From Pseudoselenomonas ruminantium (GTDB taxonomy: Bacteria; Bacillota; Negativicutes; Selenomonadales; Selenomonadaceae), in NCBI RefSeq assembly GCF_900113715.1, contig NZ_FOQK01000007.1, forward strand, positions 55,525 through 119,524: DNA of 64,000 nt, in the 5' to 3' direction. This document shows, piece after piece, positions 42,401-51,291 of this stretch. The number at the start of each line of letters is the position of its first letter. Position 1 is the first letter of the stretch. The notes under the pieces are model-generated. The model did no database searches and was not told the DNA's origin. It worked only from the letters and a program-made list of their open reading frames with translations. A program made the translations under genes and the position numbers.

Positions 42401-42610
42401 CGCTTCGATGACGCTGGCTACGGTATCCTGCACGACGGCAGCGTCGGCACCTTGATAGGTGGCTGATACGGAAACTGTCGGGGGCATGATGCCGGGATAT
42501 TCTGCTATGGGCAGGCGGAAGGCGGCTATCAGGCCGGATAAGGTCAGCAGAACCGCCAATACGATTGCCTGCAGGGGATGTCGGATAAAATATTGTGCCA
42601 AGAAAATCAC
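39479..42610 (-). CDS. RND-family efflux permease (AcrB/HAE-1 type)
   Basis: The protein of about 1043 residues has two large periplasmic loops and twelve membrane segments in the AcrB pattern. Proton-relay residues are present: the Asp pair in GLVVDDAIVIIES and the Lys in AAKNAILIVEFAK. It implies an outer membrane, since such pumps work with a periplasmic adaptor and an outer-membrane channel. Neither partner gene lies in the window, which is unusual. The start could be GTG at 42610 or TTG at 42601; AGGTG fits the TTG better and gives MAQYFIRHPLQ. It is the first gene of the five-gene operon, so the pump is probably dedicated to that operon's product. Confidence 0.85.
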   Translation of the reverse strand: MIFLAQYFIRHPLQAIVLAVLLTLSGLIAAFRLPIAEYPGIMPPTVSVSATYQGADAAVVQDTVASVIEAEIRGLDGLRAMTSNSDAAGNYKLDIEFAPGIDGEIAAASVQNRVATVLPSLPQTVQNYGVTTSRSMPGMVFAMSLCSPHGTYDSIFLQDYAKTYFLDRIKRIPGVGSVDEYTEDYAMRIWLHPDKLAAKNLVIADVLTAVQEQNTQPAAGTLGKMPTAKGQEHQLVGRVKNKRQTPADFGSIILPSSQPNELIRLRDVATVTEGRRDTRYVSYQDGLEAASFSISLTDSANALETIGKVKKVLAEAQQMFPPDMEYRIVVDQTSFIQESMTEVAYTFGEALLLVALIVYLFLGNSRATLITLLTVPVSLIATFFFFYLGDYSLNLLTLFALILAIGLVVDDAIVIIESVSRHLERGLPVKAAASAAMAEVQAPILAIAFVLAAVFVPVAFLPGMTGTLYRQFALTLVVSMGISAFAALSLTPALCVLLLRPQDQQARKNWLLAHADRLLRRVERTYRHHLGHWLRRSRLALTLLVLLTAGTIGLYLLLPQEFLPEEDQGYVIAGLKLPAGTSLNHTAESLNHLSAAIQGHPAVKAVIGIGGTDLLSDNTRPDAGVLFIALKDWSDRLDEGQSVDDFLEWLDGEARQSVPEAEVMGTNPPAIPELGMTGGASMHLLDLSGHSETELQAAVAKVTAAAKEHPEIGEVEADFTLNTPYADFTVDEDKAKFLGVELTDIYSALQVNFGGEEVNDLVRHGQVYKVVVQAATPFRQGMEALRFLRVRSGDGTMIPLDTLVKAERSSGPINISRYDGVRSVHFELSPSDGYSTGEAMDAMEQAVHEATPQGFQLAWTGTSRHAKEAQSDTAILLVLSLVFVFLCLTFIYESWRLPWAVLLSVPVGIGGALLSEAIAQQPGSLYMQIGILLVIALAAKNAILIVEFAKQRQAHGMPVLRAAVTAAKLRLRPILMTSVAFIAGCLPLALAAGAGSGARSNMGIAVVGGMTVATLLGIFIIPVLYIAVAPKGKRPPTDKEDII

Positions 42611-42660
42611 CTATCTTAAAATTTGAGAACAGGATATATTTCTTCATGCGTGCCCGTTTT

Positions 42661-42689
42661 TCCTGCCGGATGGGCAGATCAAGGCAGGA
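42661..42689. other. Inverted repeat in the divergent RND/TauE intergenic region
   Basis: TCCTGCC and GGCAGGA are separated by 15 bases. It lies between the RND operon start and the TauE promoter and could be an operator. No cognate regulator is adjacent. Confidence 0.3.
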
Positions 42690-42738
42690 GAGATTGGGGG
42701 ATACCGCGTGTTTTCTTTTCGGCGTGTGGGGATTCTGT

Positions 42739-42744
42739 TATAAT
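42739..42744 (+). promoter_or_regulatory. -10 box of the TauE-jetABC transcript
   Basis: A perfect TATAAT lies 35 bases upstream of the TauE start codon. The -35 (TTTTCG at 17 bases) is weak. Confidence 0.5.
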
Positions 42745-42778
42745 AGAAGATAAATGAGTGGCATAGTGGGGTGTGTGC

Positions 42779-43543
42779 ATGGAATTACTGGATATACAGA
42801 CACTGGGATTCCTGGTGTTTTTTGGTTTTATGGCCTCGTTCATCGACTCGGTGGTCGGCGGCGGCGGGCTTATCTCGATCCCGGCTCTGATGTGGACGGG
42901 GCTGCCGCCGGTGACGGTGCTCGGCACGAACAAGGCGGCGGCCGTCATGGGAGCGCTGACGAGCTTTGTGGCGTTCGTGAAGTCGGGCAAGGTGGATATG
43001 TGGCTGATCAAGCGGCTGTTCCCGCTGTCCCTGATCGGTTCGGGGCTGGGGGTGCTGGCGGTGCGCCTGGTGCCGCCGGATATCCTGCGGCCGCTTGTCG
43101 TCGTCATGCTCGTGGCGGTGCTCCTGTATAGTGTGCTGAAGAAGGACTGGGGCCGGGAGAACCATTATGCGGGCATGTCGGTGCGCCTGCTCGTGCTCTC
43201 CTGCCTGGTGGCCTTTTCGTTTGGATTCTACGATGGTTTTTTCGGCCCGGGGACAGGCTCGTTCCTGTTGTTCGCCTTCCTGATGGCCGGCTTCGATTTC
43301 ATCGGGGCGGCTGCGAATGCACGGGCCTTGAACTTTGCCAGCAATATCGCGGCGGCGGTATTGTTCACCTATTTTGGCCTCGTGGATTTCTCGTATGCGA
43401 TCCCGATGGGACTTTCGATGATTGCCGGGGCCTGGTGTGGCGCGCGCATGGCGCTTTCCAAGGGGACGGGCTATGTGCGGCCGCTGTTCATCATCATGAC
43501 GACGGTGCTCATTGGCAAGCAGCTAGTGGATCTGTTTAAATAA
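42779..43543 (+). CDS. TauE/SafE-family anion permease
   Basis: The 254-residue membrane protein has about seven to eight hydrophobic segments in two similar halves. The first half carries SFIDSVVGGGGLISIP and LGTNKAAAVMG, the second GFYDGFFGPGTGSFL and ARALNFASN, all typical of the family. Members export sulfite, sulfoacetate or related organosulfur anions; substrate unknown here. The start at 42779 fits GGGGTG six bases upstream. The jetA start is only 13 bases downstream, so the condensin genes may be cotranscribed from the same promoter. Confidence 0.85.
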   Translation: MELLDIQTLGFLVFFGFMASFIDSVVGGGGLISIPALMWTGLPPVTVLGTNKAAAVMGALTSFVAFVKSGKVDMWLIKRLFPLSLIGSGLGVLAVRLVPPDILRPLVVVMLVAVLLYSVLKKDWGRENHYAGMSVRLLVLSCLVAFSFGFYDGFFGPGTGSFLLFAFLMAGFDFIGAAANARALNFASNIAAAVLFTYFGLVDFSYAIPMGLSMIAGAWCGARMALSKGTGYVRPLFIIMTTVLIGKQLVDLFK

Positions 43544-43556
43544 GGGAGCGATATTT

Positions 43557-45023
43557 TTGGTCGGGATACCGGATTATATGGATTATGATCATCTGCGCAA
43601 TCTGCGCATGAATCACGCAGCCTGGCGGTTACTCCGAGCCGACCAGGCTGCGTTCATTGCGGCGTTCTTCTATCGGGAGTTCATCGCGGGCAAGCGCCGT
43701 GGCATCGAGGCGCAGGAGCTCTTGGAGCACCTTGACCTGTTCCTTTACGATGCCCAGCGGCAGACAGAGGGCGAGGCCTTTGGCCGGTCGCCCCAGGATT
43801 ATCTGGAGATCTGGTCGGACAGCGACCACGGCTGGCTGCGCAAGTATGAATATCACGATGAATGGTATTATGACCTCACAGCCCCTGCACAGAAGGCGGT
43901 CGAATGGCTCGTGAGCCTGCATAAGCAGGATTTCGTCGGTACGGAGTCGCGGCTGCGCACGGTATTCAATCTGCTGCATGAGATCGCGCGTGAGACTGAC
44001 ACGGATGCCGAGCATCGCAAGGCCTACCTGTTGGCGCAGCAGGAAAAGATCGCGGCGGAGCTGGCGGAAATCGAGCAAAGCGGTGTGGTGAAGCCACGGC
44101 TCGATGAGGTGCAGGTCAAGGAGCGGTTCCTGCAGGCAGAGGATACGGCCCAGGCCATCCTGGCCGATTTCCGTGAGGTTGAGGAGAATTTCCGCGAACT
44201 CACGCGCAAGGTACAGGATGATGTCGTCAAATGGACGCGCGGCAAGGGTGAGCTGCTCGAGAAGATCTTCAGTGAGAGCGATATCATCCGCAAGTCGGAA
44301 CAGGGCCGGAGCTTCATGGCGTTCTGGCGTTATCTGATGCTTTCGCAGCAGCAGGAGGACTTCCGGACGACTATGGCACAGATCAGTGAGGCGGCATCAA
44401 TCCGCGAACTTCTGCCGGATCATCCGCTGGCCTCCATCAACCGCGAGTGGGTGCGGGCGGCAGGTTCTGTCCAGCAGACCCTGGCACAGCTGTCGGCACA
44501 GCTCAGGCGTTATGTCGATGAAGCGTACTTGCAGGAGGAGCGGACCATCTATCAGCTGATCCAGCGCATCGAGACGCAGGCTCTGGAGCGGCGCGATGAC
44601 ATGCCAGCGGGGGAATTTACGTCCATCCGGGAGACGGCTCCGGCTGTGCAGCTGCCGATGGAGCGGCGCCTGTATGCGCCGCCGCAGGCTACAAAGCTCG
44701 TAAGTCCTGTCTTGCAGGCAGGAAGTGGCGACGACGGTGAGCTTACGGCTATTTTCGATCAGGTTATCGTCGATCGGAAAAAGCTTCAGGAAAATATCGA
44801 AGAGCTTCTGGCCGAGCGTCCGGAGGTCACGCTGGCGGAGGTGCTGGCTGTCCATCCGCTGCAACAGGGTCTGCCCGAGCTCCTGGGCTATCTGGTGCTC
44901 GCCAGCCATGCAGCTTCGGAGGCTTTTGACAGCAGTGCGTTGGAGCACATCCTGTTTGAACGTGACGGTCATAGGCTTATGGCTGTTTGTGATAGAGTCG
45001 TATTTTGGAGGAATCAGGAGTAA
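43557..45023 (+). CDS. jetA: Wadjet/Mks condensin subunit JetA (MksF-like, DUF3375)
   Basis: The 488-residue protein matches DUF3375. It starts MDYDHLRNLRMNHAAWRLL after a short leader, followed by FIAAFFYREFI winged-helix-like sequence, a Lys/Glu-rich helical middle (about 150-220) and a GRSFMAFWRYLM segment. It is the kleisin-like subunit that bridges the SMC heads. The start is TTG at 43557 behind GGGAG. Its stop TAA overlaps the jetB ATG. In Wadjet systems, JetABC extrude DNA loops and JetD cuts plasmids. Here no jetD follows, so a chromosome-organising MksBEF-like role is also possible. Confidence 0.87.
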   Translation: MVGIPDYMDYDHLRNLRMNHAAWRLLRADQAAFIAAFFYREFIAGKRRGIEAQELLEHLDLFLYDAQRQTEGEAFGRSPQDYLEIWSDSDHGWLRKYEYHDEWYYDLTAPAQKAVEWLVSLHKQDFVGTESRLRTVFNLLHEIARETDTDAEHRKAYLLAQQEKIAAELAEIEQSGVVKPRLDEVQVKERFLQAEDTAQAILADFREVEENFRELTRKVQDDVVKWTRGKGELLEKIFSESDIIRKSEQGRSFMAFWRYLMLSQQQEDFRTTMAQISEAASIRELLPDHPLASINREWVRAAGSVQQTLAQLSAQLRRYVDEAYLQEERTIYQLIQRIETQALERRDDMPAGEFTSIRETAPAVQLPMERRLYAPPQATKLVSPVLQAGSGDDGELTAIFDQVIVDRKKLQENIEELLAERPEVTLAEVLAVHPLQQGLPELLGYLVLASHAASEAFDSSALEHILFERDGHRLMAVCDRVVFWRNQE

Positions 45024-45688
45024 TGGAATTAGAAAACACCGCAATAGCTGCTGGTGAGAATCCGCAGGAGCAGGCTTTTTCGCGGGCGGCAATCCTGCTG
45101 CTCAAGGGTATCGTGAGCCGCGGGAAGGATGAGGCCTTGTGGCAGGATATCTTGAGCAATCAAACGGGATTGCAGGATTATTTCCGGCGGCTGGGGCTTA
45201 CGTTGATCATTGATGAGCTCGATGAATATGCTTACTTGCGTCAAGAGGAAAATAGCGGGCTGCCGCATCTGGTACCGCGCTATCCCTTAAGCTATAATCT
45301 GTCGATGCTTTTGGTGCAGCTGCGCAAGGTGCTGGCCGAATACGACCGCGCAGCGGGCAGCAGCCGTGTCGTTATCAGCTTTGAGGATATCCTGCGCCGC
45401 ATGGAGCCGTTTTTACCCGTACAGATCAATGAGATGAAATACCGCCAGTCGGTTGAGCATCTGGTGCGGGCCGCTATGCGCATGGGGTTTTTGCAGAAAA
45501 TAAAAGGCAAGGATACGGACTATGAGGTAAGACCCATCCTGCGCAGCTTTGTTGATGCGCAGTGGCTGGATGATTTTGCGCAGAGACTTGAGGCCTATGA
45601 GAAATATGGACAGGACCGTCATGCGGATACCGTCGCGGAAAATGGGGAAGGAGAGATGATGGATGAACTTATTCGAGACGACGACTGA
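45023..45688 (+). CDS. jetB: Wadjet/Mks condensin subunit JetB (MksE-like, DUF4194)
   Basis: The 221-residue protein has the DUF4194 pattern: an N-terminal helical AILLLKGIVSRG segment, then FRRLGLTLIIDELDEYAYLR and PRYPLSYNLSMLLVQLRK, and a winged-helix-like C-terminus. It corresponds to MukE/MksE, which binds the kleisin. The start is the ATG overlapping the jetA stop (TAATG), and its 3' end overlaps jetC by 26 bases. All three subunits are therefore translationally coupled. Confidence 0.87.
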   Translation: MELENTAIAAGENPQEQAFSRAAILLLKGIVSRGKDEALWQDILSNQTGLQDYFRRLGLTLIIDELDEYAYLRQEENSGLPHLVPRYPLSYNLSMLLVQLRKVLAEYDRAAGSSRVVISFEDILRRMEPFLPVQINEMKYRQSVEHLVRAAMRMGFLQKIKGKDTDYEVRPILRSFVDAQWLDDFAQRLEAYEKYGQDRHADTVAENGEGEMMDELIRDDD

Positions 45689-48600
45689 GCTCAAGGACAT
45701 CCCGCTTGGCTTCCGTTTGCAGCGGCTGGAAGTTTATAACTGGGGCACGTTCGACCAGAAAGTCTGGACACTTGATCTGCAGGGCGATACGTCGCTGCTG
45801 ACCGGTGATGTCGGCTCGGGCAAGTCGACGCTCGTCGATGCCATCATCACCCTTTTGGTGCCGCCCCGTAAGGTGACCTACAACAAGGCGGCGGATGCAA
45901 GTGCCAAGGAGCGCAGCCTGGCTTCGTATGTGCGCGGCTACTATGGGCAGAAGCGCACCGAAGATGGCGGCGGTCGCCCCGAGGCCCTGCGAGGCAAAGA
46001 TCAGTACAGTGTCGTTCTCGGCGTGTTCTCAGACCGCAATTTCGGGCGCACGGTGACGTTGGCACAGGTATTCTGGTTCCCCGAGGAGGCGGCGGCCTCG
46101 CCCAAGCGTTTTTATGTGTTGGCGCAGAAGACGCTTTCAATCACCGAGCGCTTCTCGGCTATCGGCGGCGATATGCGCGCGTTCCGCAAGCAGCTGGAGC
46201 GTGACTCGTTCATCAAGACCTTTGACGACTATCCGCAGTACGGCCATGAATTCCGCAAGATTTTCGGCATCCGGCAGGTACAGGCCATGGACCTTTTCCA
46301 GCAGACGATCTCGATGAAGAAGGTCGACAGCCTTACCGGCTTTGTGCGCCAGAACATGCTTGAGGTGCCGGATGCCGAGCAGGAAGTCGAGGTCATGCTG
46401 CGGCAGTATCATGATCTTGAGGCAGCGCATCAGGCGGTAGAGCGAGCCCGTGAGCAGCAGAAATACCTGCAGCCCATCGAGACCCTCGGCCAGGAATACG
46501 CGGCGGTCAGCCAGAAACAGCGGGAGAATGCAGCCATGCAGCAGCATCTGGCCGGCTGGCTGGCAGGCAAGGCCTATAAGGTGCGTGAAAGCATGCTCGG
46601 CCAGTCGGAGGCCCGGCTGGCCGAGCTGAAGGCGTCCTTGAAGGAGGAAAATGCTGCCTGTGATGGCCTGCGCCAGCAGCTGGCGGGAATCCAGCGGGAG
46701 ATGGCGCGCAATGGCGGCCAGCAGCTCGATGAGGTGCGTCACCGGCTGGAGCTTTGCCAGCAGCAGAAGGGACAATGCGAACAGGTGCGCAAAAGCTATC
46801 AGGCGCAGCTTGACCTGCTGGTGCTGTCCATGCCGCAGACGCCGGCGGCCTTCCGTGACAATGCGCAGGCCATGGAGCAGCGCGGCCAGGCCATCGAGCA
46901 GGAGCTTGAGGAGCTTATCGCCGATGCGGGAGCCATCGAGGCCAACCGCAAGGAAGCCGCAGCGGCAGAGAAGCAGCTGACTGAGGAGATCGAGTCGCTG
47001 GCGGGCCGCAAGTCGAATATCCCGAATGTCTTCGTCAAGATCCGTGAGCAGCTCTGCGCAGACCTGAACCTGGCTGAGGACGAGATGCCCTTTGCCGGCG
47101 AGCTCATGGCGGTGAAAGAGGAGGAAGCTGAGTGGGAAGGTGCCTTGGAGCGCCTGCTGCATAGCTTCGGCATTTCCCTGCTCGTACCCGAAGCGCATTA
47201 CGGCGAAGTCGCCGGCTGGATGGAGCAGCATGACCTGCGGGTGAAGCTCGTCTACTTCCGGGTGCCCGACTATGCAGAGCCGGCAGAGCTTGACAACCTG
47301 CCGGATGATGCGGCCTGCCGCAAGCTGGTGCTCAAAGAGGAGTCAGCCTACTGTGACTGGCTGTGCCATGAGCTTTATATGCGTTTCCGCCATAGCTGCT
47401 GCGAGACGATGCAGGAATTCCGTCAGGCGAAGTTCGCGTTGACCCTGCATGGCCAGGTCAAGATCAATGGCCGCCGCCATGAGAAGGACGACCGTCATGA
47501 CCTCAACAACCGCCGCAATTATGTGCTGGGTTTCTCGAATCTGCGCAAGATCCAGTCGCTGCAGGAAGAGCGGGAGAACGTCCGTGAGGAGCAGAAGTTC
47601 TTCCAGCAGAAGCTGCGGCAGAACCGAGGGGCGCAGAAAAAACTGCAGGGCGAGAAGGATGCCATCATGCTGGCCGGACAGGTCAAGAGTTTTGCGGAGC
47701 TCGACATCGCGCCGCTTGAGGCGCAGATCGGGAAGCTGCGCCTGCGTGTCGATGAACTGCAGCAGAAGAACGATGTCTATCGCAAGCTGCAGGAGGAAGA
47801 GCAGGCGCTGCTGCGCCAGGTGGCACGCAGCCAGCAGGAAATCAGCGCGAAGCAGGATGAGGCCGGCAGAGTCCAGGAGCGCTGCCAGAGCACCCGCGAG
47901 CAGATGCTTGAGGAAGCGGAGCTCATAAGCGAGGAGACGCCGGAGGCGCAGGCCGAGGTCTATCCGCTGCTGGAGCGCTATATGGCAGAAGCCCTGCCGG
48001 GGCAGAGCTTTGAGCTTTCCAAGCGGCAGAAGCAGCAGGCGCGCTATGGCAGCTGGCTGCAAGCGGAGGGCTTGCGCCAGCAGGAAATCCTGCGTCATCA
48101 TGGCGAGGAACTCACGCGCTGCATGACAGGCTTCTGCCAGAAGTGGCCTGAAGCCAGCGCTGAGCTGCTCTGTGCGCCGGAGGCGGCAGCGGATTATATC
48201 GCCGTGCTGGATCGCCTGCGCACCGATGACCTGCCCAAATTCGAAGGCCGGTTCCGCGAACTCTTGCGGGAAAATACAATCAATCAGATTGCGCTTTTCC
48301 AGACGCATCTGGAAAATACCTGCCAGGAAATCGAGGACCGCATTGCGCGCATCAATCATTCGCTGGCGGAAATCGACTATAATGAAGGCCGTTATATCCA
48401 GATAGAGTGCAGCCATGCCGTCAGCGATACCATCCGGCAGTTCCGTCATGATTTGCAGGCCTGCACCGATGATGCCTTGACGGGGACTGCTGATGATACC
48501 TATAGTGAACAGAAATTCCAGCAGGTTGCTAAGATCCTGGAGCGGCTGCAAGGCCGCCCTGGATCGGCAGAAATCGATGCGCGCTGGCGCCGCGAGGTCA

Positions 48601-49055
48601 TCGATGTGCGTAACTGGTATACGTTCGCAGCTTCGGAACGCTGGCGCAATCCGGCCCCTGGCGAAGATACCGAGTACGAGCATTATACGGATTCGGGCGG
48701 CAAGTCGGGCGGTCAGAAAGAGAAGCTCGCTTACACGATACTGGCGGCGAGCATCGTCTATAACTTCGGTCTTGAGGGCAAGCGTGCCGGGGAGCAGTCG
48801 TTCCGCTTCGTCGTCATCGACGAGGCGTTCCTCAAGAGTTCTGATGAGTCGGCGCGGTTTGGGTTGGAGCTGTTCCGCAAGATGGACTTGCAGTTGCTCG
48901 TCGTTACGCCGCTATTGAAGATTGCGACAATCGAACCATTTGTGCGCCATGTCGGCTTTGTCTACCAGAAGGATGAGGAGCATAAGTCCTATTTACGCAA
49001 TCTCACGATAGAAGAATTGCAGGCAGAAAAACTGGCACATACTGCCGGAAAGTGA
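45663..49055 (+). CDS. jetC: Wadjet/Mks SMC-like ATPase JetC (MksB-like)
   Basis: The 1130-residue SMC-like ATPase has a Walker A GDVGSGKST at 48-56, two long coiled-coil arms (about 240-470 and 620-800) with a hinge region between them, and C-terminal signature GGKSGGQKEKLAY and Walker B FRFVVIDEAFLKSSDE. It is the motor that binds and loops DNA with JetA and JetB. Length matches the family. A terminator follows the stop, and no JetD (DUF3322/DUF2220 Toprim) gene lies upstream or downstream within the window. Confidence 0.9.
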   Translation: MNLFETTTELKDIPLGFRLQRLEVYNWGTFDQKVWTLDLQGDTSLLTGDVGSGKSTLVDAIITLLVPPRKVTYNKAADASAKERSLASYVRGYYGQKRTEDGGGRPEALRGKDQYSVVLGVFSDRNFGRTVTLAQVFWFPEEAAASPKRFYVLAQKTLSITERFSAIGGDMRAFRKQLERDSFIKTFDDYPQYGHEFRKIFGIRQVQAMDLFQQTISMKKVDSLTGFVRQNMLEVPDAEQEVEVMLRQYHDLEAAHQAVERAREQQKYLQPIETLGQEYAAVSQKQRENAAMQQHLAGWLAGKAYKVRESMLGQSEARLAELKASLKEENAACDGLRQQLAGIQREMARNGGQQLDEVRHRLELCQQQKGQCEQVRKSYQAQLDLLVLSMPQTPAAFRDNAQAMEQRGQAIEQELEELIADAGAIEANRKEAAAAEKQLTEEIESLAGRKSNIPNVFVKIREQLCADLNLAEDEMPFAGELMAVKEEEAEWEGALERLLHSFGISLLVPEAHYGEVAGWMEQHDLRVKLVYFRVPDYAEPAELDNLPDDAACRKLVLKEESAYCDWLCHELYMRFRHSCCETMQEFRQAKFALTLHGQVKINGRRHEKDDRHDLNNRRNYVLGFSNLRKIQSLQEERENVREEQKFFQQKLRQNRGAQKKLQGEKDAIMLAGQVKSFAELDIAPLEAQIGKLRLRVDELQQKNDVYRKLQEEEQALLRQVARSQQEISAKQDEAGRVQERCQSTREQMLEEAELISEETPEAQAEVYPLLERYMAEALPGQSFELSKRQKQQARYGSWLQAEGLRQQEILRHHGEELTRCMTGFCQKWPEASAELLCAPEAAADYIAVLDRLRTDDLPKFEGRFRELLRENTINQIALFQTHLENTCQEIEDRIARINHSLAEIDYNEGRYIQIECSHAVSDTIRQFRHDLQACTDDALTGTADDTYSEQKFQQVAKILERLQGRPGSAEIDARWRREVIDVRNWYTFAASERWRNPAPGEDTEYEHYTDSGGKSGGQKEKLAYTILAASIVYNFGLEGKRAGEQSFRFVVIDEAFLKSSDESARFGLELFRKMDLQLLVVTPLLKIATIEPFVRHVGFVYQKDEEHKSYLRNLTIEELQAEKLAHTAGK

Positions 49056-49072
49056 AGAAACACAATAGTTTG

Positions 49073-49104
49073 AGGGCATCTCGCTTTAGAGATGCTCTTT
49101 TTTA
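49073..49104 (+). terminator. Intrinsic terminator after jetC
   Basis: GCATCTC pairs with GAGATGC around GCTTTA with extra outer pairs and ends in T6. Confidence 0.88.
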
Positions 49105-49196
49105 CTGCGATAAGGCAATAGTAAAAATGGTAGTTTTCAGAATAGAGAAATGTAGATTTTTAACGACAAAAGTCCTATTTTTGTATGAATATATAC

Positions 49197-49225
49197 TTGT
49201 GCAAGTTAAGTGAGTGGGGTAGAAT
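49197..49225 (+). promoter_or_regulatory. Sigma-A-like promoter of the first chemoreceptor
   Basis: TTGTGC at 49197-49202 and TAGAAT at 49220-49225 are separated by 17 bases. The leader is about 95 bases. No sigma-28 motif is seen. Confidence 0.5.
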
Positions 49226-49323
49226 AAGCACTATGTTGTTTTTGGATATGAAAGCAAATTGTAATGTTATTTTCGAGAAGCCTGTTGGGATAAGGCTGAC
49301 GTAGAAAGGTAGTGTGTAAGGAA

Positions 49324-51033
49324 ATGCGACTAAAAGACATTGGTATTGGGTACAAGATCCTGGTGTTGGTAGTAATTGGCATTATTGGTATGGTGTCGTT
49401 GGGAATATCGAGCTACTTGGGGATGAGTAAAGCTAGCGATGACCTCGACAACATGTACAGCCGTAAATTGCAGGCAACCCGCTTGCTCGGCACGGAAATC
49501 AGCCTGATGCGTGCCGTCAAGGTAAGTGCAGTCGAATACATCCTGGAGCCGAACGACACAAAAATCGAGGAATCCATCGATGTAAACGTCAAGAAGTACG
49601 AAAGCTATTGGTCGGAATACAGACCGCTTGGTATGCGGGCAGATAAGGCGGCGGCAGAGATTCCCAATACGGAAGCCAAATGGGCCGAGTTCAAGCAGGG
49701 CGTAGAGGAATCGCGCCGGCTGATGAAAGCCGGGAAAAAACAGGAAGCTTGGGAAAAATTCCGGAAGGTAGAGATGACAACGGCTGAGGATTTGCTCAAG
49801 AGCCTGCAGGCTTTGCGCAAGGTTGCCGATGATAACGCAGAAATCCTCAACACAGAAATCAAGGCCAGCAATACGCATCATATCGAGTTCTCGTTCACGG
49901 TAAATATTTTGGCACTGGCTATTTTGATTGGTCTGGCTGTATTTATCATTCGCGATATCACGAGCTCGCTGCATCGTGGTGTAGCTATCTGCAATGCGAT
50001 GAAGAATGGTGATTTCCGTACCAATGGCCTGCACAGTGTAGACCGTGGCGATGAGCTTGGCATGATGGCGAATGCCCTTTTTGGTATGCGTCACGAGCTT
50101 AATGGACTGATGCGCAATGTCAGCCAATCGGCTGAGCAGCTCGCGGCTTCGTCGGAGGAGCTTACGGCAAGTTCCAATCAGGCGGCACAGGCTTCGACGC
50201 AGGTAGCGCAGTCGGCGGCTGAAGTCGTCACTACGGTGGAAGACCAGCAGAAGGCTGTGGGCAACAGCAATGAGTCGGTAGCCCGCGTGCAGAGTGCCGT
50301 GGCCAATGTCAAGGAGCAGTCGCGCCTGGTCGCAGACAACTCGGCTTCGGCTGCTGAGCGCGCTGCGGCTGGTTCGGTAGCTATCAACGATTCGGTTGAG
50401 CAGATCCGCAGTGTCGAGCATACGGTAAACGGTTCGGCAGAAGTTGTTGACCGTCTTGGTGAGCGTTCGAAGGAAATTGGTGAAATCGTCGATACGATGG
50501 CTGGTATTGCCGAGCAGACGAACCTGTTGGCGCTCAATGCGGCAATCGAGGCAGCGCGTGCCGGTGAGCATGGCCGTGGCTTCACGGTCGTAGCCGAAGA
50601 GGTTGGTAAGCTCGCGCATGAGTCGCAGGAGTCGGCTGAAAAGATTGCGCGTCTTATCAAGGATATCCAGCAGGATACGGCGGATGCTGTGGATTCGATG
50701 AAGTCTGGCCGTGAGGCTGTTGTGTCCGGGGCTCGTTCCGTGGAAGAATTGCGGTCGATGTTTGAGGAAATCAATGGACTCGTCAAGGGCGTATCCAACC
50801 AGATCCAGACGGTGGATGAAGCGGTCGATGCGATGACGCAGGAAGCCAACGCCATTATGGGTGAGGTAAACAATATCAGCGGCTACAGCAATAAGGTAGC
50901 TTCGGAGATGCAGGCTGTATCGGCAGCAACCGAGGAACAGTCGGCTTCGGCGGAAGAAATTGCTTCGGCCAGCGATTCTCTGGCTGTTTTGGCACAGAAG
51001 CAGCAGGAGACGCTGTCGCATTTCAGATTCTAA
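49324..51033 (+). CDS. Methyl-accepting chemotaxis protein (first of tandem pair)
   Basis: The 569-residue inner-membrane chemoreceptor starts at the ATG at 49324, which aligns exactly with the start of the next receptor and gives the same length. TM1 (about 9-30) is followed by a periplasmic four-helix-bundle sensor (about 31-185), TM2 (about 187-208), HAMP, and a cytoplasmic signalling rod. The hairpin tip reads [20 protein letters not shown], followed by [18 protein letters not shown], which contacts CheA and CheW. Methylation-type Glu/Gln pairs are spread through [20 protein letters not shown]. The ligand is unknown. A terminator follows, so each receptor is transcribed separately. Confidence 0.93.
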   Translation: MRLKDIGIGYKILVLVVIGIIGMVSLGISSYLGMSKASDDLDNMYSRKLQATRLLGTEISLMRAVKVSAVEYILEPNDTKIEESIDVNVKKYESYWSEYRPLGMRADKAAAEIPNTEAKWAEFKQGVEESRRLMKAGKKQEAWEKFRKVEMTTAEDLLKSLQALRKVADDNAEILNTEIKASNTHHIEFSFTVNILALAILIGLAVFIIRDITSSLHRGVAICNAMKNGDFRTNGLHSVDRGDELGMMANALFGMRHELNGLMRNVSQSAEQLAASSEELTASSNQAAQASTQVAQSAAEVVTTVEDQQKAVGNSNESVARVQSAVANVKEQSRLVADNSASAAERAAAGSVAINDSVEQIRSVEHTVNGSAEVVDRLGERSKEIGEIVDTMAGIAEQTNLLALNAAIEAARAGEHGRGFTVVAEEVGKLAHESQESAEKIARLIKDIQQDTADAVDSMKSGREAVVSGARSVEELRSMFEEINGLVKGVSNQIQTVDEAVDAMTQEANAIMGEVNNISGYSNKVASEMQAVSAATEEQSASAEEIASASDSLAVLAQKQQETLSHFRF

Positions 51034-51053
51034 TTGCATAGAGAAGGATAGAA

Positions 51054-51093
51054 GCTGTCGTTCCATACGCAAGTATGGAGCGGCAGTTTTTTT
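51054..51093 (+). terminator. Intrinsic terminator after the first chemoreceptor
   Basis: GCTGTCGTTCCATAC pairs with GTATGGAGCGGCAG around GCAA, then T7. Confidence 0.9.
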
Positions 51094-51167
51094 GCTTTAG
51101 AGATATATCCAATAAGTATCATAACATTTTCGTATAGGCAAATTGGGCATTTTGGACGGTTTAACAC

Positions 51168-51196
51168 TTGTAAAGGTGGGTGATTTAAGCTACAAT
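51168..51196 (+). promoter_or_regulatory. Sigma-A-like promoter of the second chemoreceptor
   Basis: TTGTAA at 51168-51173 and TACAAT at 51191-51196 are separated by 17 bases. Confidence 0.55.
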
Positions 51197-51291
51197 TGGC
51201 AATACGACTGTAAAGGGGAAACAGCGCAGTTTATGTTATAGTGAGGCTCAGCAGGGAGAAATGAGCCGCAGTAGAAAGGCAGTGTGAGGAT

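Noticed and set aside
34887..42610. Non-ribosomal peptide synthetase cluster
   Set aside because: Only a single condensation domain is present; no adenylation, carrier, thioesterase or 4'-phosphopantetheinyl transferase genes occur.
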